DNA from: Chryseobacterium indologenes
GTDB lineage: Bacteria; Bacteroidota; Bacteroidia; Flavobacteriales; Weeksellaceae
Assembly: GCA_002439165.1 (NCBI GenBank)
Contig: DJTE01000014.1
Coordinates: forward strand, 1-64,000
Direction: 5' to 3'
DNA: 64,000 nt
Below the pieces are notes generated by a model. The model was not told where the DNA came from, searched no databases, and saw only the letters and a list, made by a program, of their open reading frames with translations. The translations under genes were made by a program, and so were the position numbers. Shown piece after piece: positions 1 through 10,288 of this stretch; within the stretch, counting starts at the first letter, position 1, and the number at the start of each line of letters is the position of its first letter.

Positions 1-1343
1 CAAGTTTTTTTTCTATTATACTGCTTTTAAGGCGCAGGAAAAATCAGAGATTTTCAGCAATTTTACCATCTGTTTTCAGGATTGAAAGCAGCGGGAGGCT
101 ATCCATCGCTTCATCGGATCAACGGAGTTGATTCTGCTCTTTACTCTCTTAAAATCAGTATTGCCTATACATGAACCTTAGCGTTAACAAAAAAATCTAA
201 GTCATCATATCCATAAGAATTGAATTTCTTACAGATTCTTCAGATAGCACAGATCTTAATAGATATTTTATTTTCTCGCAGATCTGGCAGATTGAGCAGA
301 TTTTTTATGGATTTTGTTGGAAAAATGCAAGGGCACAAGGTTTTTTACTATTATACTGCTTTTAAGGCGCAGGAAAATCAGAGATTTTCAGCAATTTTAC
401 CATCTGTTTTCAGGATTGAAAGCAGCGGGAGGCTATCCATCGCTTCATCGGATCAACGGAGTTGATTCTGCTCTTTGCACCCTTAAAATCAGTATTGCCT
501 ATACATGAACCTTAGCGTTAACAAAAAAATCTAAGCCATCATACCCATAAGAATTGAATTTCTTACAGATTCTTCAGATGGCACGGATCTTAATGGATAT
601 TTTATTTTCTCGCAGATTCGGCAGATTGAGCAGATTTTTTATGGGTTTTGTTGGAAAAACGCAAGGGCACAAGGTTTTTTACTATTATACTGTTTTTAAG
701 GCGCAAGAAAATCAGAGATTTTCAGCAATTTTTACAATCTGTTTTCAGGATTGAAAGCAGCGGGGGGGCTATCCATCGCTTCATCGGATCAACGGAGTTG
801 ATTCTGCTCTTGGCCTCTTAAAATCAGTATTGTCTATACATGAACCTTAGCGTTAACAAAAAAATCTAAGCCATCATACCCATAAGAATTGAATTTCTCA
901 CAGATTCTTCAGATGACACGGATCTTAATGGATATTTTATTTTCTCGCAGATTCGGCAGATTGAGCAGATTTTTTATGGGTTTTGTTGGAAAAACGCAAG
1001 GGCACAAGGTTTTTTTAATATTATACTGCTTTTAAGGCGCAAGAAAATCAGAGATTTTCAGCAATTTTACCATCTGTTTTCAGGATTGAAAGCAGCGGGA
1101 GGCTATCCATCGCTTCATCGGATCAACGAAGTTGATTCTGCTCTTTGCTCTCTTAAAATCAGTATTGCCTATACATGAACCTTAGCGTTAACAAAAAAAA
1201 TCTAAGCCATCATACCCATAAGAATTGAATTTCTCACAGATTCTTCAGATGACACGGATCTTAATGGATATTTTATTTTCTCGCAGATCTGGCAGATTGA
1301 GCAGATTTTTTATGGGTTTTGTTGGGAAATATAAAAGAACACA
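1..1343. repeat. Four tandem copies of a ~335-bp non-coding unit
   Basis: Near-identical copies begin at about 1, 336, 670 and 1005, so the period is 334-335 bp. The first copy is cut by the window edge, so the array probably continues upstream. The last copy decays at about 1325-1360, just before the stop of the serine hydrolase gene. Each unit holds a short inverted repeat (ATCAAC-GGA-GTTGAT, for example 452-466) and a run of GCAGATT-like short repeats. Open frames inside the units repeat with the unit and look like no known protein. I see no transposase. Function unknown. Confidence 0.9.
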
Positions 1344-1373
1344 AAGATTTTCAGCAATGTAAAATGATACTTG

Positions 1374-2858
1374 TCATTTGTTCTCTATCTCCGCAATTTT
1401 CCTTCCCTGTACCCCGAGATAATGCGTTACCAGCTTTTCATACACTTTATATCCCTCATCCGTATTGGTAAAGATAAGGATGCCTTTTCCTGATTTTGGC
1501 AGAACAATAGCAATACATCGTGTACCCAGGTCTGCACCTCCGTGAGCCAGTGCATATTCACCATTTCCGAGGTCATAGATTTCAAAACCTAATCCGAAAT
1601 ACTTATTTTCTCTGGTTTTAACCTGTTTTCCGATCATTTCCTGAAAAACTTCAGGTTTCAGAAGACTGCCTTTCATTACACTTACCATGAAATTACCGTA
1701 ATCTTCTACCGTCGTATGCAGATCATCCGCAGCATTGGCGGTTTTTCCCTTTTCAAGCGGATAAGGTTCGCCCTTTTCGTTATATCCGATGGCAAACCTT
1801 GATTCATCGGTATTGTGGTCCCATATATAATTGGTATCATTCATTTTGAGAGGGGTAAAAATGAGTTCCTGAGCCAGCTGATCCAGTGTTTTTCCGAACC
1901 TGTTTTCCAGGGCTTTTCTCAGATATTCAAAGCCTTCTCCTGAATATTGATATTTCGTTCCCGGGTCAAAGAGAAAATTGAGTTTTTTATCGGCATTCAT
2001 CCATCTCCAGTTGGGAAACCCGGTCTGATGAGACAGAATGAGTCTGGTGGTCAGCTTCTGATGTCTCGGATCGTGGGCTATATCCGGATCTGTCCAGTAG
2101 GCTGAAAGAGGTTCATCCAGCTTCCATTTTCCAAGACTGATGAGGCGTAAAGCTACCATAGCTGTGACGGGTTTGGTAAGAGAAGCCACGTTAAAACAGG
2201 TGTTGTAGGGGGTCGGAACATTTTTTTTAATTTCGCCAGATACTCTGATCTGTTTGAGTTCATGGTCTTCTATAATTCCCAGACCCAAAGCCGGAATATT
2301 AAATTCTCTCATCAGGTTTTCGGCCACCTCATCATTTTCAGAGGCATTTTCTTCAGAAGTCTGTTGGGCCTGATGATCGAAGCTCAGTGATTTTCTGAGT
2401 TTCCAGATTCCGTTTTCAGGAAACCAGAAATTGGTAAATTGAGCTGAACCCACCAGCTGTTCGGGCTGATTGTTGACTCTTTCATAAAACTGATGAGCGC
2501 CATTCTGAATGACGGCATATAATTCTCCGTTTTTGTACATCGGATAAATCTGAGTGCTGTTATCCACGAGAACCCGTCTGGATCTATAAGTTTCCGGGGA
2601 TTTGCATAAACCGTTTCTGAAATCGGACATGAATTTCTTTTTATCGGAAATACCGTCTTTATCATGAAAAAATTCAAGCCGGTCGCTTAGGATGTTTTCC
2701 ATCTGCTTAACATCACAGGTATTGAAGCCGACTGAAAAAAGAAGACTGTCTCCGGACATGATGGTTTTATAAATTGCACTGGTCTTACCGGCCTGAGCTT
2801 TGGTTGTATTCAGGAGAATAATAAGAATGAAGAACAGAAGCTGAACATACTTTGTCAT
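1374..2858 (-). CDS. Exported serine hydrolase, beta-lactamase (class C/DD-peptidase) fold
   Basis: This 494-aa protein has the beta-lactamase-related serine hydrolase signature. SLTK near residue 225 is the SxxK nucleophile motif, YSG near 303 stands in for YxN, and HGG near 437 stands in for the KTG motif. Family members act as peptidases, esterases or penicillin-binding-like enzymes in the periplasm; the substrate cannot be told. I chose the ATG at 2858, not an upstream in-frame start at 2936, because it puts a clean signal peptide (MTKYVQLLFF..., ending near AQA) at the N-terminus. Residues ~30-170 before the catalytic domain look like an NTF2/DUF4440-type domain, which is a tentative reading. 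It lies downstream of the XRE-family gene on the same strand, 92 bases away, and may be co-transcribed with it. Confidence 0.85.
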   Translation of the reverse strand: MTKYVQLLFFILIILLNTTKAQAGKTSAIYKTIMSGDSLLFSVGFNTCDVKQMENILSDRLEFFHDKDGISDKKKFMSDFRNGLCKSPETYRSRRVLVDNSTQIYPMYKNGELYAVIQNGAHQFYERVNNQPEQLVGSAQFTNFWFPENGIWKLRKSLSFDHQAQQTSEENASENDEVAENLMREFNIPALGLGIIEDHELKQIRVSGEIKKNVPTPYNTCFNVASLTKPVTAMVALRLISLGKWKLDEPLSAYWTDPDIAHDPRHQKLTTRLILSHQTGFPNWRWMNADKKLNFLFDPGTKYQYSGEGFEYLRKALENRFGKTLDQLAQELIFTPLKMNDTNYIWDHNTDESRFAIGYNEKGEPYPLEKGKTANAADDLHTTVEDYGNFMVSVMKGSLLKPEVFQEMIGKQVKTRENKYFGLGFEIYDLGNGEYALAHGGADLGTRCIAIVLPKSGKGILIFTNTDEGYKVYEKLVTHYLGVQGRKIAEIENK

Positions 2859-2950
2859 TGCTGAAATTTTTTTTTGACAAAGATTAGATTTTCCACTGTT
2901 TTTATACGGAAAACTGACCCGCCAAAAACCCGCCAAAGTCCTGTCGGGAT

Positions 2951-3541
2951 TTATATCATACTGAAATTCAGTTTGAAATAAAGTTTTTTGTTCCGGTCTA
3001 TACAGGCAGCATTCCTGAGGATGATAAAGACATTAGAGAGTACAATCAGGATCATAAGGACCAGTGAAAACTGTCTTCCAAGCTTTAAAAAGATACCCAG
3101 CATAAATATAATCGGAGCCATGACGGTCCACAGCATCTGTACTGAAATAATCTGTTTTGCCAGACTGTTTCGCTGCTTCATTACAAACATCAGCAGGAGA
3201 GGGGCAAGGATGTTAAGAGGAGGCAGAACAACGAACAGCAGAGAAGAAAGATTGATCAGTTTGATCTTTGAATAATCGATTCCGGCTTCTTCTTCCTCAG
3301 CCGGGATCTCTGTTTTTTGTTCTGTTTCAGGCTGTACGGTATCAGTTTCGGGAGCCGTTAATGTGTCCTGCAGAAAACTTTCCTGTATTTCCAATGCCTG
3401 AGCCAATGCTCTGAGTGTATGTCCTTTGGGTTCCGTCCCGGATTCAATCCGCTGAATGGTTCTTACAGAGATTTTAGATCTTTCTGACAGTTCTTCCTGT
3501 GTCAGATTTTTCTGTTCCCTTACGGCTTTTAATTTGGACAT
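2951..3541 (-). CDS. XRE-family HTH regulator with C-terminal membrane domain
   Basis: This 196-aa protein opens with a classic XRE/Cro helix-turn-helix at residues ~4-58 (LTQEELSERSKISVRTIQRIE). An acidic linker rich in Glu and Pro follows (~65-88). The C-terminal half has three to four hydrophobic segments separated by short charged loops, resembling the DUF4870-type membrane domain often attached to such regulators. A membrane-tethered transcription factor that senses envelope state is a reasonable inference. The ligand and targets are unknown; the serine hydrolase immediately downstream is the obvious candidate target. Confidence 0.8.
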   Translation of the reverse strand: MSKLKAVREQKNLTQEELSERSKISVRTIQRIESGTEPKGHTLRALAQALEIQESFLQDTLTAPETDTVQPETEQKTEIPAEEEEAGIDYSKIKLINLSSLLFVVLPPLNILAPLLLMFVMKQRNSLAKQIISVQMLWTVMAPIIFMLGIFLKLGRQFSLVLMILIVLSNVFIILRNAACIDRNKKLYFKLNFSMI

Positions 3542-3653
3542 GGCAGTGTTATTCAGGAGAGGTTTATGGATAATTTCTGACGGCTAAATTACATTTTTTC
3601 AGATCCGGATACAAGCCCTGTACCGTATACACATTATTTCTGTTCCTGAAGAT

Positions 3654-6600
3654 TTACGGCAGACCCGGTGTGAACGGCAGGCTCTTCTGAAAATAAACTT
3701 CGGGCAGGATAACTCTGATCTCCTTTTCATAGCCTTCTTTCAGCCAATATACAATAAAATTGATCTTTACACTTTTCAGTTCAAAATTTTTAGCTTTCAT
3801 ATCATCAATGGTTTTGCGGAACTGCTGGGAGAATTTTAAAACAGACTGTCCATTGGCCGTGAAACATTCTGTTCCGCTTACCTTTAGATTGTCTCCGCTT
3901 CTTAATTGGGAAATTAAAGACTGGTTGCCGATAAAATAATCAAGCCAGACATCTTTATAGGTAAGGTGCATAGCAATTTCGCCGGGAGGAGCGTAGGTTT
4001 GCCGGTCTTCCACCCGTTCCGTATTCTCTGCCGAAAGATGATCGAAAAGGCCGGTATTGGTATGGATCGTCAAATTGTTTTTGGCTCTTGTCATGGCCAC
4101 ATACAGCTGCCGTTTTTCCTGATCTCCGGATACATTAAAATTCTCCAGGAGCAGAAAGACATTATCGAATTCTTTACCCTTTGCTTTATGAATGGTAGAA
4201 ACAAAAACAGTTTCCCCGTTTTCACTGAAAAAATCTTCTAATCTGGATTCCCGGATAAAAACTTCCAGATCAGATTTATATTTTGTTTTGGGGTTGGTGG
4301 TCTCAAAGTCTTTTATCAGCTTAAAACAGGAGTCCAGCCGGGTGCTGCTGCGGAAATTATTGATCAGTTCCCGTTTGGCATGCTCCCATACCTGATCACT
4401 GATGGTAAAAACATCATCTTCCTGATTTAATGCATCCAGGAAAAATCTGATCTCTGCAATATTATACAGATTGAAGCCGTCATTGGTCTGGATTAATTCT
4501 GCATGCATTCCCTTTTTCAGGAGCAGTCCGGTGACCTGTAATGCTTCGTCATTGGTTTTGGTGAGTACACAGGTGGTTCCGTGAAGTCCGGTATTGAGGA
4601 TATCATTTACAAGCGGCACAGTGAGGTGGATGTTCCGGTACTTCACAATCTTTATTTTTCCGTTATCTGTCTGTCTGGCAATAATCGGTGTTTCTTTCAG
4701 GCGATGAGAGATCTGTTTCACAAATTGATTGGAAAGCTCTACAAGGTTGCTTTTGCTTCTGTAATTTTCAGTCAGTTCATGTTTTACAGCATTGTTTACG
4801 GTAATGAACTGTTCCAGATATTTTGAACTTGCCCCCCTGAATTCATAGATATTCTGATCGTCATCACCTACGGCAATCACCCTCATCTCTTCATTCTGCT
4901 CCATAAGGGCATTAATCAGCTCATATTCGTCATTATCCATATCCTGTGCTTCATCTATAACAAGAACTGTTTTGGTGATTTTGCTGGCTTCCACCTCTCC
5001 ATTCCTTATTTTTTCAATGGTTTTTCTGAGGATAGCTTCTGATTTTTCTATTGTTCCTACTTTACCCAACAGATCAAAACAATAAGAATGAAATGTTTTG
5101 ATATCGATGTAAAGAACGGAATTTCCGATCAGCCTGATCAGCCGTTTTTTAAATTCGGTAGCAGCAGCTCTTGAGAAGGTGACCATGAGGAGCTGTTCGT
5201 GTTTAACATCTTCCATCATAAGAAGGGATGCCAGTTTATGAACGAGAACTCTTGTTTTTCCGCTTCCGGGGCCTGCGGCAACAGCAATGTGTCTGGTTTC
5301 ATTGTCTTTTATGATCTTCAGCTGGGTGGGAGACAATTCCCCGAAAAGCTGTCTGAATTTTGCAGGTGTAAGGTTTTTTTTGATTTCATCCTGCCTGCTG
5401 CTGTTAAAATATTTGTTGAGAAAGGAGGTATAATTGAGCTGAAAATAGTCTTCAGCAAACTGGAGGGCATCCTGATAACTGGAGATCATCTTTTTTGCAT
5501 ATTCACCCACAATATGAATCTGCTGAATTTTATTTTCATAAAAATGATGCAGCTTCTGGTAATCGTCCTTGGTATATCTTTTTTTGTTATCCTGCTCGGT
5601 ACGTTCAATGGTCAGCCGGTTGTATACCACCAAAAATCCGCCTTCAATTTTAATGGCCTCAATTCTTGACAGATAAAACAGGGTATCTTCAATATCATGA
5701 ATGTCAATATCCATTTTGAAGAGATTGGCACTGTTTTCATAAGCTTCCTTCAGTTCATGTACTGAAAATTCAACAAGAACCTCATCTTTCCCGGCCTCAT
5801 TTTTTGCCATGTCCATGCTGCTTTTTTCATACAGCAGTTCCACGATAAACCGGGCCAGCTCATGTCGTTTTTTCAGTTTTTCTATCAGCTGTTCTCCGGG
5901 ATGAAGCAGACTGACGATAAGGTGATTCTTTGAATGGGGCAGAGGCTGCCTTTTTACCCAGTTTTTGATCGCCCAAAAATTGACTGTGGTTTTAATTCTG
6001 GCTGTATTGATTCCTTCGCAGCCATTTTTTTCACCGTCCTCATTAAGCTGTTTAAGGTGAAATTCTTTTTGCTGTTCTTCCAGTAAAGGAAGCAGAAAGT
6101 TTTCAATCTTAGCGAAAGCTTCAAAGATGGTGAGCGAGCGGTTCCGGCTTTCACCTCTTTTAATAAATGCCGTAAGATCTTTGGCATCCGCTAAAATTCT
6201 TTCCTCCCGGAGAAGAGTGATGATATTAATGACTTCTTCTTTTACAATGCCCAAATGATCACTGATGTAATCTACCCTGGATTCGGCCGTTTCATCATTG
6301 GACTGCTTCCTGCTTTTGCTTGAGAAAAGTTTTTTAATAATCCTGATTCCTTTTTCTTTCTGATTTTCAGTGAATTTTTCAGAGCAATTGATCTTATCAA
6401 TGGCTTCCTGGGCATTTTTGGACAGAATACTGTTGGCAAAAACCCTCGGCATATTCTGTCCCCGTTTCAGATACCCTGCCTCTTCCAGTGCAGCTATGGC
6501 TGTGGTTACACGTGTTTCAATCTCTATAACACTGTCATCCCAGCCGGCTTTCCGTGCAATTTCCAGAGCAGAATTGGATACGGTTGACCGGAATCGTGTA

Positions 6601-8516
6601 ATGTCTTTTATGGCTTTCCATATCTGCTGTATCTCTTTAATGGAAAGCTTGGTCTGGTTCAGTAAAATAAAATGCTTGCCGAGGTCTTCCTCATTGAACA
6701 ATACAAAACAGTCCGCGGTGATATTTTCATCTCTTCCGGCTCTTCCGGCCTCCTGAACATAGTTTTCAAGGGAGTTTGAAATTTCGTAGTGAATAACCAT
6801 GCCGACGTCTTTTTTATCAACTCCCATTCCAAAAGCAGAAGTGGCAACCATGATCTGTGTTTCTCCGGAGATAAAAGAATCCTGATTCGCCGATTTTTCC
6901 TGCTTTTCCATTTTCCCATGATAAGGTCTGGCACTGAAACCGTCTCTGGAGAGTCTTTCTGCCAGAGAAAAAGCTTTCCTGGTTTTTGAGACATAAATAA
7001 TCGTGGGACAGTTTTTACCTTCGATCAGGTTCCTGGCAGCCTGGTATTTTTCTTCTTCATCTGTTTTTTCAAACACTTTGTAATGAAGATTGCTTCTCGA
7101 GGCTTTTGAGGTAAACAGTTCCAGATCGAGTCCCAGTTTTTCTTTAAAATAATCCCGGATATCCTGAATGACTTTCTGCCTGGCGGTTGCTGTAAAACAG
7201 GAAACAGGAATTACCTCTTCCAGATTTTTCTTTTCCTGAACAGATTTAATGAAATCACCAATATAGAGATAATCAACCCTGAAATCCTGTCCCCATGCAG
7301 AAAAACAATGTGCTTCATCAATAACAAAACGGACAATTTTCCTTCCTAAAATTAATTTTTCAATACTTTTAGAACGCAGAGATTCCGGTGAGATATAAAG
7401 AATGGAAGCTGAGCCGTCCTCGATTCTTTCGAATGACCGGCCTCTTTCAACAGCATCAAGCAGCCCGTTAATAGTGACAGCTTCAGTAATTCCTATTTTT
7501 TCAAGATTATCAACCTGGTCTTTCATCAGGGACTGAAGAGGTGAAATAATAACGGTGAGCCCTTTCGAACTTTCTGCACTGATGAGAGCCGGAACCTGAA
7601 ATGTAATCGATTTACCTCCTCCCGTCGGAAAAACAGCAAGCAGTGATTTATTTTCTATGGCAGCCCTGACCGCTTTTTCCTGGAGAGGTTCACCTCCGTA
7701 CTGACGAAAGGAATCAAAACCGAAGAATTTTTTTAATCCTTTATGAATATCCAGTGCCTGGCTACAATAAAAACAGCCTGTTATACACGGTCTGTTCCGC
7801 AGCAGAAGCATGATTCTTTCTGTTTCGGGATAGTTTTTCAATACCCAGGGTGGTGTAATGGAATGAATTTCTCTATGCCTGATGAAAGAATGAATAAGGG
7901 ACAGGCCGTAGGCGAGCTCTACCGGATATTGTGAAATCAGACGGGCTAAATCAGCATGGTCACATATCCCGTTCTTAAATTCCATCATAATCAGTTTCCG
8001 GACATCCGTTTCTGCTCCTGTGTACCCTGCATAACGGAAAAAAGCATTAAACTCCCTTTTGTCTTTCAGCAGTAAATAAAATATCTGTTTCAGGGTTTCG
8101 CCTGTTTCCCTGAATGCTGTTATTTCTGCATAGAAAAGGTCTTTTGCCTTCATGGAGTCGTTCAGAGGATTATTAGTATCCTCTGTCTGAAGTTTGTCAT
8201 CTTTCAGTAAAGAATGATAAGGCTTTGTAGGAAACAGGAGAGGGGACAGGAACAGTGTATCAATGATGTTTTCAGGGGGTATTCCTGCTTCGGTGGCCGC
8301 TTTTCCTATATATTTGATGTCATGACTGAAGATATTGTGTCCGCATATAAATTCTGTTCTGCTGAGAAACCGGATGAATTCTGTAACAGAAGTTTTATGA
8401 AAGAGTTCTCCATCATTTTTAATGCCGCCTATATCCAGGATTCTGAGGCTGGCGGGTTCAATTTCGGTATCAATGAATGCGATGGAACGGCTGTTATGTT
8501 CTGTTTCTTTTATCAA
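3654..8516 (-). CDS. DnaQ-like exonuclease / RecQ helicase / UvrD helicase fusion protein
   Basis: A 1620-aa fusion of three DNA-repair modules. Residues ~10-150 look like a DEDD (DnaQ/RNase T) exonuclease, with FIDTEIE, GHNIFSHD and a later Asp-containing segment. Residues ~270-650 are a RecQ-type SF2 helicase: Walker A PTGGGKS near 298, DEAH near 400, and the motif VI region QEAGRAGRDE near 590. Residues ~1065-1500 are a UvrD/PcrA SF1A helicase: AGPGSGKT near 1083, DEAQD near 1190, GDDDQNIYEFRGA, TIHKAKGKEFD near 1443 and VAMTRAK near 1473. The only usable start is a TTG at 8516, since a stop lies 27 bases upstream and the next Met would remove the exonuclease. DNA end processing or repair, possibly anti-phage, is inferred. 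It is transcribed alone. Confidence 0.9.
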   Translation of the reverse strand: MIKETEHNSRSIAFIDTEIEPASLRILDIGGIKNDGELFHKTSVTEFIRFLSRTEFICGHNIFSHDIKYIGKAATEAGIPPENIIDTLFLSPLLFPTKPYHSLLKDDKLQTEDTNNPLNDSMKAKDLFYAEITAFRETGETLKQIFYLLLKDKREFNAFFRYAGYTGAETDVRKLIMMEFKNGICDHADLARLISQYPVELAYGLSLIHSFIRHREIHSITPPWVLKNYPETERIMLLLRNRPCITGCFYCSQALDIHKGLKKFFGFDSFRQYGGEPLQEKAVRAAIENKSLLAVFPTGGGKSITFQVPALISAESSKGLTVIISPLQSLMKDQVDNLEKIGITEAVTINGLLDAVERGRSFERIEDGSASILYISPESLRSKSIEKLILGRKIVRFVIDEAHCFSAWGQDFRVDYLYIGDFIKSVQEKKNLEEVIPVSCFTATARQKVIQDIRDYFKEKLGLDLELFTSKASRSNLHYKVFEKTDEEEKYQAARNLIEGKNCPTIIYVSKTRKAFSLAERLSRDGFSARPYHGKMEKQEKSANQDSFISGETQIMVATSAFGMGVDKKDVGMVIHYEISNSLENYVQEAGRAGRDENITADCFVLFNEEDLGKHFILLNQTKLSIKEIQQIWKAIKDITRFRSTVSNSALEIARKAGWDDSVIEIETRVTTAIAALEEAGYLKRGQNMPRVFANSILSKNAQEAIDKINCSEKFTENQKEKGIRIIKKLFSSKSRKQSNDETAESRVDYISDHLGIVKEEVINIITLLREERILADAKDLTAFIKRGESRNRSLTIFEAFAKIENFLLPLLEEQQKEFHLKQLNEDGEKNGCEGINTARIKTTVNFWAIKNWVKRQPLPHSKNHLIVSLLHPGEQLIEKLKKRHELARFIVELLYEKSSMDMAKNEAGKDEVLVEFSVHELKEAYENSANLFKMDIDIHDIEDTLFYLSRIEAIKIEGGFLVVYNRLTIERTEQDNKKRYTKDDYQKLHHFYENKIQQIHIVGEYAKKMISSYQDALQFAEDYFQLNYTSFLNKYFNSSRQDEIKKNLTPAKFRQLFGELSPTQLKIIKDNETRHIAVAAGPGSGKTRVLVHKLASLLMMEDVKHEQLLMVTFSRAAATEFKKRLIRLIGNSVLYIDIKTFHSYCFDLLGKVGTIEKSEAILRKTIEKIRNGEVEASKITKTVLVIDEAQDMDNDEYELINALMEQNEEMRVIAVGDDDQNIYEFRGASSKYLEQFITVNNAVKHELTENYRSKSNLVELSNQFVKQISHRLKETPIIARQTDNGKIKIVKYRNIHLTVPLVNDILNTGLHGTTCVLTKTNDEALQVTGLLLKKGMHAELIQTNDGFNLYNIAEIRFFLDALNQEDDVFTISDQVWEHAKRELINNFRSSTRLDSCFKLIKDFETTNPKTKYKSDLEVFIRESRLEDFFSENGETVFVSTIHKAKGKEFDNVFLLLENFNVSGDQEKRQLYVAMTRAKNNLTIHTNTGLFDHLSAENTERVEDRQTYAPPGEIAMHLTYKDVWLDYFIGNQSLISQLRSGDNLKVSGTECFTANGQSVLKFSQQFRKTIDDMKAKNFELKSVKINFIVYWLKEGYEKEIRVILPEVYFQKSLPFTPGLP

Positions 8517-8873
8517 TGTCTGTATATCTGGGGTTGGTGATTAATTTTTTGAACAGAATCCTCCGGATATCAGGTAAGATGATACCGGTACAGATTTTCA
8601 TTTAAGTTAAATTACAAAAATATAACGGATTGGAAAGCAACAGCAAAGAAAAACAATATTTCAGAGGAGAATACTATTTTGCTGCCGGCTGAGCATTGGT
8701 TCATTTTCGAAGTTCCGGACTCATATTTTCTGGACATAGAATATTAAAAGTATATTTTTATGGTTTCAATTCCATTCAACTGTAAATATACTGTTCATTA
8801 TTTTAATTTTATTACGGATTCCCGTAAAAACCCAACTCGTGTTAATGGCTGTTCCCGAAAACTGCCAAATATA
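8517..8873. other. Intergenic region, 357 bp
   Basis: This AT-rich region lies between the stop of the MFS gene and the TTG start of the helicase fusion, both on the minus strand. It must hold the helicase promoter. I see no clear -33/-7 pair, no convincing terminator hairpin and no gene. Confidence 0.5.
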
Positions 8874-10103
8874 TTATTTTTTCCCGGTTTCGGGTACAGG
8901 ATTCTTTTCTATGGTAAGTTTCCGGGTATATGTGTAATAGATTCCGGATAAAGAGATTACTATCAGTAAAGAAATGGTTAGCCACAGTATGCTGAATCCG
9001 TAACTTTCGGCAATTAAAGATCCTAGAATTGGAGAAAGGAATAAGGCTATCGAAAATATCCCTCCGAATAAGCCCATATAGGCCCCTATATTTTTACCTT
9101 CTGCCCGGATAGACGTGATGGCTGATAAAAACGGGATCACCAGTACATTGGAAAAGGAGATAAAAGTAACTGACAGAACAATGAGATACAGGTCTGAATA
9201 AAAAGCCAGTATCAGATAACCGGTACAGAGTGAGAATAAACCCAATACCACCGTTTGAATGGTACTGAAGGTTTTTGCTGCCCAGTTGACCAGAGGCATT
9301 TCAACAATAAAAAGTAAAATACCACAATAGCCGAATATCATTCCGATCTCTATTTTTGAAAGTCCGGTATATGTATAAAACAGGGGAAGTGTACTGAACA
9401 GCTGCATAAGACACAAAGCATAAATAACACAGAAAGAAATGAAAATAAGAAATGCCGTATCCCGGTAAGGAGAGCGGAAATTCCGGGCGATAATCGTTTT
9501 GTCGGCGGGGATAGGCTGACTTTTGTTTCTGAAATACAGGTACATGATACTTCCGGAGATACATGCAGCGGCAGCATTTGCATAGAAGATCAGGTGATAG
9601 GAAACGGAGGAGAGAAGACCTCCTAAAGAAGGACCGATAAAGAATCCCAGGTTGAGCGCCAGCCGGTTGAGAGAGAATGCACGGGCCCTGTTTTCTGCTG
9701 AAGAATATCTGGTAATGGCAACAGCATTGGCAGGGAGAAAGACCTCACTGATGGTACTTTGCAAAAAAAGAGCAAACGACAGAAAACAGATATTTTTTAT
9801 ATGAGGAATCAATAAAAGTCCGGGAATACACAGAAACAGACTGATGACCTGAACTCTGAAGTGCCCGGCTCTGTCGGAAAACCTTCCTCCAAGATAAGCC
9901 CCAAGAATCGCTCCCAGGCCGTAAAAACTTAATACGGTTCCTGCTTCTTTCAGGGAAAACCCCAGTTCTTCCGTCAGGTAAACCCCAAGAAACGGCAGAA
10001 CCATTGATCCTGAACGGTAGATCAGCATGATAACGGACAGCATCCAGGATTCCCTGGCCAGTCCTTTATAAGCATCCGAAAAAAAAGTAATAATATTAGC
10101 CAT
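8874..10103 (-). CDS. MFS exporter at the end of the peptide locus
   Basis: A 409-aa major facilitator with about 12 hydrophobic segments. The loop after TM2 carries the family motif A (LGGRFSDRAGHFRV, residues ~71-84). The general type is a drug or small-peptide proton antiporter of the inner membrane. It is the last gene of the minus-strand set that starts with the AAA+ ATPase, 185 bases after the GNAT gene. That position suggests it exports the cluster's product or gives self-resistance. This is inference from context, since MFS sequence alone does not fix the substrate. Confidence 0.8.
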   Translation of the reverse strand: MANIITFFSDAYKGLARESWMLSVIMLIYRSGSMVLPFLGVYLTEELGFSLKEAGTVLSFYGLGAILGAYLGGRFSDRAGHFRVQVISLFLCIPGLLLIPHIKNICFLSFALFLQSTISEVFLPANAVAITRYSSAENRARAFSLNRLALNLGFFIGPSLGGLLSSVSYHLIFYANAAAACISGSIMYLYFRNKSQPIPADKTIIARNFRSPYRDTAFLIFISFCVIYALCLMQLFSTLPLFYTYTGLSKIEIGMIFGYCGILLFIVEMPLVNWAAKTFSTIQTVVLGLFSLCTGYLILAFYSDLYLIVLSVTFISFSNVLVIPFLSAITSIRAEGKNIGAYMGLFGGIFSIALFLSPILGSLIAESYGFSILWLTISLLIVISLSGIYYTYTRKLTIEKNPVPETGKK

Positions 10104-10288
10104 ACACGTTTTTTAGATCGGGGTATCCGGCCCATATTTTCTGAAAAGCCCGTTTTTTCCGGTACTTTAACGGAATAATCTCCGAAGCCTGAGAAATTTT
10201 ATCTGCCTGGTCTTTTGGACATGGATGATGGGGTATAATAACCCCATTCTGATGCAGAAGGTTTCCAGGTTCCGGAGGTTATTACATA

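Noticed and set aside
220..754. Open frames of 60-80 codons inside the tandem repeats
   Set aside because: They recur with the repeat period, match no family, and shift or break between copies.
1..1343. CRISPR array
   Set aside because: Units are ~335 bp with no alternating short repeats and unique spacers, and no cas genes are near.
8760..8951. Plus-strand frame across the end of the MFS gene
   Set aside because: It lies partly antisense to the MFS gene with no protein features.
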